A DNA stretch of 7,020 nt, from NCBI GenBank assembly GCA_030840185.1, contig JAUZFY010000165.1:1-7020 (forward strand). Reading direction: 5' to 3'. The notes below the pieces were generated by a model, which saw nothing but the letters and a program-made list of their open reading frames with translations, made no database searches and was not told the origin of the DNA. Made by a program: the position numbers and the translations under genes. Shown here one piece after another: positions 1 through 5,243 of the stretch (positions are counted from its first letter, which is position 1; the number at the start of each line of letters is the position of its first letter). This DNA is from Microbacteriaceae bacterium (GTDB lineage: Bacteria > Actinomycetota > Actinomycetes > Actinomycetales > Microbacteriaceae).

Positions 1-36
1 CTCGAGGCGCGCGGAATCGTGCCCGTAGCGAGTTGA
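1..36 (+). CDS. Possible C-terminal tail of an upstream gene (partial)
   Basis: Frame 1 is open from the left edge and reads LEARGIVPVAS followed by TGA at 34-36. This stop overlaps the TTG start of the next gene in a TTGA arrangement, as in translationally coupled actinobacterial gene pairs. Eleven residues are too few to name a family. Frame 2 also reaches a stop (TAG at 26-28), and frame 3 stays open into the next gene, so the assignment rests mainly on the stop/start overlap. Its function cannot be stated from this window. Confidence 0.35.
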   Translation, partial: LEARGIVPVAS

Positions 37-869
37 GTTTTCGCAAGAGTATTTACAAGACTCCCGCTGAACTGCACCTCATGGTCGCACCGGGACTCGC
101 GACGGCGGCATCGCTCGCCGCGGTGCGCGCCGCGATTCGACCGGGCGTGACGACCGCAGAGCTCGATGCGATTGCGGAGGACGTCATTCGCTCGCTCGGT
201 GCCGTCCCCAACTTCATGAAGGAACCCGGCTACCGGCACACGATCTGTGCCTCGGTGAACGACGAGGTGGTGCACGGTATCCCGGGCGACCGGGTGATTC
301 AGGCGGGCGACATCGTCTCGATCGATAGCGGCGCGGAACTCGGCGGCTGGAACGGGGACGCGGCGATCACCGTCGTCGTGCCGGATCCGTCTCGCCCGAG
401 CGTCGTCGCGGAGCGGCAGAAGCTTGCGGATGTCACTGAGCAGTCGCTCTGGTGCGGCATCGCCTCCCTCGCCACCGCCTCGCACCTCAACCACATCGGC
501 GGGGCGATCGAGGACTACATCGACTCGCAGGGCACGTACGGGATTCTCGAGGACTACGTCGGCCACGGCATCGGGCGATCGATGCACGAAGAGCCGCCCG
601 TGTTCAACTACCGGGTTCGCGAACGCGGACCCCAGGTGAAGCCCGGCCTCGTGGTGGCGATCGAGCCGATGGTGACCCTCGGCTCAATCGACACTTACAC
701 GCGCGAGGACGACTGGACGATTGCAACCGTCGATGGAACCGCTGCGGCGCACTGGGAGCATTCAATCGCGGTGCACGCCGGCGGCATCTGGGTGCTCACG
801 TCCGAGGACGGCGGCGCCGCGGCGCTCGCCCCGCTCGGAGTGAAGCCCGTGCCGATCCCTTCCCGCTGA
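33..869 (+). CDS. map: Methionine aminopeptidase, type I
   Basis: This cytoplasmic metallo-exopeptidase removes the initiator methionine from nascent proteins. The 278-residue product has the pita-bread fold with every conserved type I residue visible. His81 lies in VNDEVVHGIPGD. The metal ligands are Asp98 (SIDSG), Asp109 (NGDAA), His178 (YVGHGIG), Glu211 (AIEPM) and Glu242 (HWEHS), and the second active-site His is His185 (MHEEPP). There is no N-terminal zinc-finger extension, and a glycine/alanine/proline-rich tail of about 20 residues follows the catalytic core. The start is TTG at 33, overlapping a possible upstream stop. No in-frame ATG or GTG lies between the left edge and it, and the first in-frame ATG (81) would remove the N-terminal segment MSFRKSIYKTPAELHL. 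No strong ribosome site is seen. It is not followed by infA, the neighbour I would expect in a ribosomal-operon copy, so it may be a second map copy; that is inference. Confidence 0.95.
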   Translation: MSFRKSIYKTPAELHLMVAPGLATAASLAAVRAAIRPGVTTAELDAIAEDVIRSLGAVPNFMKEPGYRHTICASVNDEVVHGIPGDRVIQAGDIVSIDSGAELGGWNGDAAITVVVPDPSRPSVVAERQKLADVTEQSLWCGIASLATASHLNHIGGAIEDYIDSQGTYGILEDYVGHGIGRSMHEEPPVFNYRVRERGPQVKPGLVVAIEPMVTLGSIDTYTREDDWTIATVDGTAAAHWEHSIAVHAGGIWVLTSEDGGAAALAPLGVKPVPIPSR

Positions 870-884
870 TCGCCCTCCTATTGA

Positions 885-899
885 TCGAGTAGCGCCCGC
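885..899 (-). repeat. Dispersed repeat core, inverted copy
   Basis: The sequence TCGAGTAGCGCCCGC is the exact reverse complement of 5228-5242. It contains 12 of the 13 bases of the GGCGCTACTCGAC core that occurs three times at 5173-5243. It lies 15 bases after the map stop codon. It belongs to a short dispersed repeat family rather than an insertion sequence, and no transposase is near. Confidence 0.6.
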
Positions 900-921
900 T
901 GCCTCCGGTTGACCTGCGGGC
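894..921 (+). terminator. Weak terminator-like hairpin after map
   Basis: GCCCGC (894-899) pairs perfectly with GCGGGC (916-921) across a 16-base loop and is followed by TTTGTT. The six-pair GC stem with a short T-rich tail could end map transcription, but the loop is long and the U tract is short and interrupted. It overlaps the dispersed repeat, so the hairpin may simply be a property of that element. Confidence 0.3.
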
Positions 922-924
922 TTT

Positions 925-948
925 GTTGATCGAGCCTGTCGAGATCCC
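925..948 (+). repeat. 24-bp dispersed repeat, left copy
   Basis: This 24-base unit contains GATCGAGCCTGTCGAGATC and matches 5114-5137 at 23 of 24 positions in the same orientation; the one difference is C versus T. The two copies bracket the GntR/racemase/transporter/dehydrogenase cassette. I recall this type of sequence as common between genes in Microbacteriaceae, but that is memory and was not searched. Confidence 0.7.
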
Positions 949-962
949 GCGGCGGCTGGCGT

Positions 963-977
963 GCTACCTCACCAGCG
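963..977 (+). repeat. Degenerate copy of the GCTACTCGACCAGCG repeat
   Basis: GCTACCTCACCAGCG matches 12 of 15 bases of GCTACTCGACCAGCG at 5176-5190. It follows the 24-bp unit, in the same order as in the right-hand cluster. The left cluster therefore looks like a decayed version of the composite element at 5114-5243. It ends 12 bases before the GntR stop codon. Confidence 0.45.
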
Positions 978-989
978 ACCCCTCGAGGC

Positions 990-1670
990 TCAGTCGTTGG
1001 CCAGCGGCAGTAGACGATCACGCGAATGCTCTAGATGGCGCCGCATCGCCTCTTCGGCGCGAGCTGAATCAGAATTTATGATCGCGTCGACCGCGGCCTT
1101 GTGCTCGTCGATGGTCTCATGACCAGATCGGGAGTCGTAGGCCAAGCGAAAGGCGTGGAGGTGACAGTGGGTGTGCTCGAAGGCGCGCAGGATGACGTCG
1201 TTGCCGCTGAGTTCGAGGATGAGGTGATGCAGCCTGGCGTCGTGAGCGCTGAATTCCTTGTAGGAGTCGAAGTTGCTGCTCGTGGGAACCGATGGGAAGG
1301 TCGCGAGCTCATCCTTCAGCGCGGTGATCGACGCGGCCGAAACCACCGACGCGGCCCGTGCCGCGCTGAACGGCTCGATCCGAAGTCGGAACTCGTAAAG
1401 GTCGTCGATCTCGCGCTTAGTCAGGAGGTTTGTGGTGCGATATCCCTTGAGGTGGATCTTGGTCACCAGGCCGTCGGATTCGAGGCGGGCAAGCGCCTCC
1501 CGCACCGGCGTCGCCGATACTCGCAGCAGTTGCGCGATGCCGTCGATGTTGATTCGGGAGCCGGGGAGAAGGTCGTTGCGAAGAATCATCGCCGTGAGCT
1601 TCCCGTAGACATCGGCGCTGACCACGCGCACCGGTCGTTCCTCTTCGCGGAGTGTTCCCTGGTGTGGCAT
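990..1670 (-). CDS. GntR-family transcriptional regulator, FCD (FadR/VanR) subfamily
   Basis: The 226-residue product is a DNA-binding regulator that probably represses itself and the divergent catabolic operon. Residues about 18-82 form the winged helix-turn-helix, with the classic stretch LPGSRINIDGIAQLLRVS then ATPVREALARLESDGLV. Residues about 87-220 form the all-helical FCD ligand domain. Its likely metal and carboxylate-binding residues are Asp144 and His148 (D-x3-H), His190 (DEHKAAVDAI) and His212 (RRHLEHS). Such domains usually bind small carboxylates through a metal ion, which fits the neighbouring acid-catabolism genes. A cluster of alternating histidines (His166, 168, 170, 172) is unusual. 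The start is ATG at 1670, with no clear ribosome site. A GTG at 1679 is possible. The in-frame ATG at 1751 lies upstream of the likely transcription start near 1740 and would add a proline/glycine-rich leader without homology to the family. The frame stays open much further upstream, but that part is the shadow of the opposite gene. Confidence 0.9.
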   Translation of the reverse strand: MPHQGTLREEERPVRVVSADVYGKLTAMILRNDLLPGSRINIDGIAQLLRVSATPVREALARLESDGLVTKIHLKGYRTTNLLTKREIDDLYEFRLRIEPFSAARAASVVSAASITALKDELATFPSVPTSSNFDSYKEFSAHDARLHHLILELSGNDVILRAFEHTHCHLHAFRLAYDSRSGHETIDEHKAAVDAIINSDSARAEEAMRRHLEHSRDRLLPLAND

Positions 1671-1729
1671 AGCAATCACTCTAGGTCGGGGAGTGCCGTT
1701 CCGGAGCCCGTTCCCGGCGACGGCGTCGA

Positions 1730-1758
1730 TTGGCGCTTGTCGTCCAATCATATAGGAT
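1730..1758 (+). promoter_or_regulatory. Candidate promoter of the catabolic operon
   Basis: A -35 box TTGGCG (1730-1735) and a -10 box TAGGAT (1753-1758) are separated by 17 bases. Each matches the housekeeping consensus at 4 of 6 positions. The predicted transcript begins near 1765 and would have a leader of about 32 bases before the ATG at 1797. The -10 box lies inside the palindrome at 1746-1764, so a bound repressor would block it. Confidence 0.5.
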
Positions 1759-1764
1759 ACGATT
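1746..1764. promoter_or_regulatory. Probable GntR operator palindrome
   Basis: AATCATATAGGATACGATT is an imperfect palindrome with 8-base arms, one mismatched pair between them and a 3-base centre. It is the most AT-rich stretch of the divergent intergenic region and covers the -10 boxes proposed on both strands. FCD-type GntR regulators typically bind AT-containing palindromes of this size near their own gene. It is therefore the best candidate operator for the adjacent regulator. Binding is inferred, not shown. Confidence 0.55.
1747..1752 (-). promoter_or_regulatory. Candidate -10 box of the GntR gene
   Basis: On the - strand this reads TATGAT, a 5 of 6 match to the -10 consensus, and would start transcription near 1740, giving a leader of about 70 bases before the ATG at 1670. 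I find no good -35 box at 17 bases (GTGAAT), so the promoter would be weak or dependent on an extended contact. TATCCT at 1754-1759 is an alternative -10. Both lie within the palindrome, which implies autoregulation. Confidence 0.35.
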
Positions 1765-1796
1765 CGTTGATTCACTGACGAAGCGCGAGGACGAAG

Positions 1797-2885
1797 ATGA
1801 CCATAATCACTGCGGCAACCGTTTCTCTGGTTGATCTTGAGGTCGAAACCGTGCGCACGGACGCGGTGCAGAGCTTCGTGAAACAAGAAACGATCTTCGT
1901 CGCGATCAGCACCTCCGAAGGGCTCGAGGGCACCGGTTACTCGTACACGATCGGCACGGGAGGACTGTCCGTCGTCGCCCTCCTGCGCGAGTCGCTCTTG
2001 CCGATGCTCCTCGGCCGGGATTCGCGGGATGTCGAGGCGATCTGGCGCACCGTGCATGACACGACCCACGCCACGACCGTCGGCGCGATCACCAGTCTCG
2101 CCCTCGCCGCCATCGACACCGCACTGTGGGATCTGAAGTGCCTGCGCGCCGAACAGCCGTTGTGGCGGATGGCCGGGGGCTATCGTAACTCGGTGCCGCT
2201 GTACGACACGGAAGGTGGATGGCTCCAGCTCACGGAGGACGAGCTCGTCGCCGGTGCGCTGAAATCTCGTAGCAACGGCTGGGGCGGGGTCAAGCTCAAG
2301 GTGGGCAAACCGACCGTTGTCGAGGACGCGAGTCGTCTGCGCGCTGTGCGCGACGCCGTCGGTCCGGATTTCGACATCATGGTGGATGCCAACCAATCGA
2401 TGACAAGCGCAGAGGCGATCAGACGCGCCGCTGCCTTCGCCGACGTCGATCTCACCTGGTTCGAGGAGCCGCTTCCCGCGGACGATGTGAGCGGACACGC
2501 GAGGCTTGCGCAGTCGACATCCATACCGATCGCAGTCGGCGAGTCCATCTACTCGATCGGACAGTTCCGCGACTACCTGCAGCGCGACGCTGCGCACGTC
2601 ATCCAAACGGACGTCGCGCGAATCGGCGGAATCACTCCCTGGCTCAAGGTCGCCCACATGGCGGAGGCCTTCAACGTGGTGGTCTGCCCGCACTTTCTCA
2701 TGGAAATCCATGTGAGCCTCGTCGCCGCGATTCCGAATGGGCGCTACGTCGAGTACATCCCGCAACTGCGGGCGATCACGAACGACGAGATCCGAATCGT
2801 GGACGGTCGGGCGCTCGCACCGGAAACCCCTGGGCTCGGAATTTCCTGGAACCTCGACTCGATCGACGACCGCCGGGTGGCCTGA
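1797..2885 (+). CDS. Mandelate racemase-subgroup enolase superfamily enzyme (acid-sugar dehydratase or racemase)
   Basis: The 362-residue protein is a cytoplasmic Mg-dependent enzyme that abstracts the proton next to a carboxylate. An N-terminal capping domain (about 1-130) precedes the barrel. The catalytic set of the mandelate racemase subgroup is complete: the Lys166-x-Lys168 pair (VKLKVG), metal ligands Asp197 (VDANQ), Glu223 (FEEP) and Glu249 (VGES), the Asp272/His299 dyad (QTDVARIGG, CPHFLMEIH) and Glu319 (VEY). From memory, the stretches GGVKLKVGKP, VDANQS, SGHARLA and CPHFLMEIHVSLVAAIP resemble bacterial L-talarate/galactarate dehydratase more than mandelate racemase itself, but the substrate cannot be fixed from sequence. 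The start is ATG at 1797, with GAGG (1787-1790) six bases upstream. It is the first gene of the operon, divergent from the GntR regulator and followed by a transporter and a dehydrogenase. Muconate cycloisomerase is unlikely because the Asp/His dyad is that of mandelate racemase-type enzymes. Confidence 0.88.
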   Translation: MTIITAATVSLVDLEVETVRTDAVQSFVKQETIFVAISTSEGLEGTGYSYTIGTGGLSVVALLRESLLPMLLGRDSRDVEAIWRTVHDTTHATTVGAITSLALAAIDTALWDLKCLRAEQPLWRMAGGYRNSVPLYDTEGGWLQLTEDELVAGALKSRSNGWGGVKLKVGKPTVVEDASRLRAVRDAVGPDFDIMVDANQSMTSAEAIRRAAAFADVDLTWFEEPLPADDVSGHARLAQSTSIPIAVGESIYSIGQFRDYLQRDAAHVIQTDVARIGGITPWLKVAHMAEAFNVVVCPHFLMEIHVSLVAAIPNGRYVEYIPQLRAITNDEIRIVDGRALAPETPGLGISWNLDSIDDRRVA

Positions 2886-2893
2886 CAGCCGCC

Positions 2894-2909
2894 TGGTTTT
2901 TGCAAACCA
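2894..2909. promoter_or_regulatory. Inverted repeat between racemase and transporter genes
   Basis: TGGTTTTTGCAAACCA has perfect 6-base arms (TGGTTT/AAACCA) around a 4-base loop, starting 8 bases after the racemase stop and ending 25 bases before the transporter ATG. It is AT-rich against its surroundings. It could be a short intercistronic hairpin that tunes expression of the downstream genes, or a regulator site. No T tract follows, so it is not a convincing terminator. Confidence 0.4.
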
Positions 2910-2934
2910 ACTAGCACCGACAGATAGGACGACG

Positions 2935-4314
2935 ATGTCTCAAAACTCAGTCAGCACCGACCAGATCGCTTCGGGGAGGGAGACCCCGGCGCGACGCTCC
3001 GGCATGTTGGGCGTCGCGGCGGCGGCACTCGTCGGCTCCGCCCTCGAGTGGTATGACTTCTATCTCTATGGCACCGCGGCGGCCCTGGTCTTCAACAAGA
3101 TAATCTTCACGAACTCCAACCCGACGCTAGCCACGCTCGCGGCGTTCGCGACCTTCGCGGTCGGCTACTTCATCCGCCCGGTCGGCGGCCTCATCTTCGG
3201 TCGGATGGGGGATGTTCTCGGCCGCAAACGCGTTCTCGTGATCACCCTTATCGTCATGGGAAGCGCAACGGTCTTGATGGCCTTTCTGCCGACCTACGCT
3301 CAGGCGGGAATCTGGTCGCCGATCCTCCTCGTGATTCTTCGCCTGATCCAGGGGCTTGGTGCCGGAGCGGAATTCGGCGGAGCAGCCATCTTCTCCGTCG
3401 AACACGCGAACCCACGTCGGCGCGGACTGCACGGGGCCTGGCCATCGACCGGCGTCTACCTCGGCCTTCTGCTGGCCGCTGGCGTGTTCGCGATCGTGAC
3501 GCAACTTCCCGAGGCACAGTTCCTCGCCTGGGGCTGGCGCATCCCATTCGCCGCCAGCATCGTGGTGATCGTCGTCGCCCTCATCATCCGGGTGCGTCTG
3601 GCCGAAAGCCCCGCCTTCCTGGAGATGCGGGCGGTCGAGAAGGCGCCGGCCGCGCCCATTAAGGAAGCGTTCGCGCGGGAAAAACTCAGCATGCTGGTGC
3701 TGATCTGTGTTCAGACGCCCCAGAACGTCGTATCGTCGATCAACCTCGCGTTCATCACCGCGTATCTCGCCGGTACTCTGAAGCTGTCGAATTCGATTGG
3801 TCCGGTCGCCGTCACCGTCGGCACGGCAGTCGTGCTCGTGGTTCTCCCGTTGTTCGGTGCCCTGTCAGACAAGATCGGTCGCCGACCGGTCATGCTCATC
3901 GGCATGGTGTTCTCCGCTCTGTTCGCGTTTCCCTACTTTTGGATAATCGACGGAGCCCGCACACCGGTCGCGATCACCATTGCCATCGTCGTGAGCCTCG
4001 GCATCGGGATCGGAGCAATGTTCGGCCCGCAGGCCGCGTACTTCTCCGAACTGTTCACCGCCGGCTCGCGATTCACCGGTCTCGCGTTCAGCCGGGAACT
4101 CGCTGGCGCACTGTCGGCCGGAGTAACACCGCTCATCGCGGTTGCACTCGTTGCGTTGGGCGGCGGGTCACCGTGGCTCGTCTCCCTCTTCATCATTGGT
4201 GCCTGCCTTGTCGGAATCGTCGCGGTGAGCCTGGGCAAGGAGACTCGAGGCCGCAGCATGCAGGCCACGACGGTGGCTGAGTTGACCGCCAGTACAGGAA
4301 CGTTCAGAGACTGA
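2935..4314 (+). CDS. MHS-family major facilitator transporter (organic acid:proton symporter)
   Basis: The 459-residue membrane protein has about 12 hydrophobic spans and a cytoplasmic N-terminal tail of some 23 residues. It carries the metabolite:H+ symporter signatures: ALEWYDFYLYG in the first span (Glu38, Asp41), the loop 2-3 motif GRMGDVLGRKR (89-99), RLIQGLGAGAEFGG (136-149), WGWRIPF (199-205), a charged central loop (about 220-251) and the second-half motif SDKIGRRP (Asp312, Arg316, Arg317). Members of this family import carboxylates and zwitterions such as 2-oxoglutarate, citrate, shikimate and proline. Here it probably brings in the substrate of the upstream enzyme. The start is ATG at 2935, with AGGA (2926-2929) five bases upstream. 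The frame is open back to 2737, but that part overlaps the racemase gene and is not protein-like. The gene follows the racemase gene by 49 bases and precedes the dehydrogenase by 13, consistent with one operon. Confidence 0.93.
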   Translation: MSQNSVSTDQIASGRETPARRSGMLGVAAAALVGSALEWYDFYLYGTAAALVFNKIIFTNSNPTLATLAAFATFAVGYFIRPVGGLIFGRMGDVLGRKRVLVITLIVMGSATVLMAFLPTYAQAGIWSPILLVILRLIQGLGAGAEFGGAAIFSVEHANPRRRGLHGAWPSTGVYLGLLLAAGVFAIVTQLPEAQFLAWGWRIPFAASIVVIVVALIIRVRLAESPAFLEMRAVEKAPAAPIKEAFAREKLSMLVLICVQTPQNVVSSINLAFITAYLAGTLKLSNSIGPVAVTVGTAVVLVVLPLFGALSDKIGRRPVMLIGMVFSALFAFPYFWIIDGARTPVAITIAIVVSLGIGIGAMFGPQAAYFSELFTAGSRFTGLAFSRELAGALSAGVTPLIAVALVALGGGSPWLVSLFIIGACLVGIVAVSLGKETRGRSMQATTVAELTASTGTFRD

Positions 4315-4327
4315 TTGGGCAATCGAA

Positions 4328-5104
4328 ATGGATGACACGGAGTTCCTCGGCAAGCGGGTCGTCGTCACGGGCGGAACCCGTGGGATCGGCGCGGCGATCG
4401 CGACGAGGTTCGCGCGCGCGGGGGCGACGGTTTTCACGACGGCCCGTTCCGAACCGGTGGCCCCGCTGGACGGTATCCATTTCGTTGTGGCCGATCTGAG
4501 CACAGCCGAGGGAGCCAGCATCGCGGCGACGCGCGCCACCGAGGTACTCGGCGGCGTCGACGTTCTGGTGAACGGCGTCGGCGGATCCACCTCCGGACCG
4601 GGCGGCGCACTCGTGCTGGACGACGACGACTGGTTGGCTGCGATCAACGCCAACCTGCTGTCGGCCGTGCGGATGGATCGGATGCTGCTGCCGCGGATGA
4701 TCGACCGAGGTTCCGGAGTGATCGTGCACGTGTCATCCATCCAACGTCATCTCCCGATGAATTGGAGTTTGCCCTATGCGGCCGCCAAGGCAGCATTGAG
4801 CAACTACAGCAAGGGGCTCGCCAATCAGGTCGCTCCGCGGGGGATCAGGGTGAACGCCGTCGCCCCCGGGCTGACGGAGACGCCTGCGGTGCTCGCGCGC
4901 ATCCGGCGCACGGCCGCTGCCGACGCGATCGCAGAGGAGGAAGCACGGTGGCGGGTGGCGGATTCGCTCGGTGGCATCCCGCTCGGTCGTCTCGGCACTG
5001 CGGATGACATTGCCGAAATGGTCGTCTTCCTCTCGTCCGAACGTGCCGGGTGGATCACTGGCGGCGAGTTCGTCGTCGACGGAGGGACCCTTCCGATCGC
5101 CTGA
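4328..5104 (+). CDS. Classical short-chain dehydrogenase/reductase
   Basis: The 258-residue Rossmann-fold oxidoreductase is complete. It shows the dinucleotide motif TGGTRGIG (14-21), Asp56 (VADLS), the NAG-type motif varied to NGVGG (82-86), Asn109, catalytic Ser137, Tyr150 and Lys154 (YAAAK), PG (180-181) and the C-terminal GGEFVVDGG. After the second strand the sequence is TTARSE, with no acidic residue at the usual NAD-selecting position and an Arg at residue 40. This tends toward NADP(H), but that is inference. The substrate is unknown. As the last gene of the racemase/transporter operon it may oxidise a hydroxyl of the imported acid or of a dehydration product. 3-oxoacyl-ACP reductase-like housekeeping activity is less likely in this setting. 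The start is ATG at 4328, 13 bases after the transporter stop, with only a weak GGG as ribosome site, so translation may be coupled. Confidence 0.9.
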   Translation: MDDTEFLGKRVVVTGGTRGIGAAIATRFARAGATVFTTARSEPVAPLDGIHFVVADLSTAEGASIAATRATEVLGGVDVLVNGVGGSTSGPGGALVLDDDDWLAAINANLLSAVRMDRMLLPRMIDRGSGVIVHVSSIQRHLPMNWSLPYAAAKAALSNYSKGLANQVAPRGIRVNAVAPGLTETPAVLARIRRTAAADAIAEEEARWRVADSLGGIPLGRLGTADDIAEMVVFLSSERAGWITGGEFVVDGGTLPIA

Positions 5105-5113
5105 TGCTTTTCT

Positions 5114-5137
5114 GTTGATCGAGCTTGTCGAGATCCC
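5114..5137 (+). repeat. 24-bp dispersed repeat, right copy
   Basis: This is the same-orientation partner of 925-948 (23 of 24 identical), starting 9 bases after the dehydrogenase stop codon. Here the element is longer and better preserved and continues into the hairpin and the tandem units described below. Confidence 0.7.
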
Positions 5138-5158
5138 AGGTGGGCTGCCGGGTCTCGA
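5128..5158. terminator. Hairpin between convergent genes, possible bidirectional terminator
   Basis: TCGAGATCCC (5128-5137) pairs with GGGTCTCGA (5150-5158), giving nine pairs with one bulged T at 5134 and a 12-base loop. It sits between the end of the + strand operon and the end of the - strand regulator, where a terminator for both is expected. No clear T tract follows on either strand, so Rho-independent action is uncertain. The fold is formed by the dispersed repeat itself. Confidence 0.4.
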
Positions 5159-5165
5159 TACGCGG

Positions 5166-5243
5166 CGTGGACGGCGCTACTCGACCAGCGGGCGCGCCGT
5201 GGACGGCGCTACTCGACCGGCGGATTGGCGGGCGCTACTCGAC
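5166..5243. repeat. Tandem GGCGCTACTCGAC repeat array
   Basis: A 21-base unit containing GTGGACGGCGCTACTCGACC occurs exactly twice, at 5166-5186 and 5198-5218 (period 32). The 13-base core GGCGCTACTCGAC recurs a third time at 5231-5243 (period 26). An inverted copy of the core lies at 885-896. The third copy overlaps the 3' end of the PTS-type regulator gene and contains its stop codon. The array is too short and too closely spaced for CRISPR, and there are no cas genes. Confidence 0.75.

Noticed and set aside
1101..1778. 225-codon + strand open frame opposite the GntR gene
   Set aside because: It mirrors the GntR coding sequence, would cross the divergent promoter region, and shows no recognisable domain.
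1671..2765. Long - strand open frame continuing upstream of the GntR gene, antisense to the racemase gene
   Set aside because: It is the shadow of the well-supported + strand enzyme gene. The extra residues are rich in Arg, Asp and His with no family resemblance, while the GntR domain is complete from the ATG at 1670.
2737..2934. N-terminal extension of the transporter to an ATG at 2737
   Set aside because: The extension overlaps the racemase gene and is Ser/Thr/Arg-rich without a membrane segment. The ATG at 2935 has a ribosome site and begins a normal MHS N terminus.
4315..4327. Separate promoter for the dehydrogenase gene
   Set aside because: Only 13 bases separate it from the transporter stop, with no recognisable promoter elements, so co-transcription is the simpler reading.
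5166..5243. CRISPR-like array
   Set aside because: There are only three cores, with spacings of 32 and 26 bases that leave almost no spacer, the last copy lies in a coding end, and no cas genes are present.
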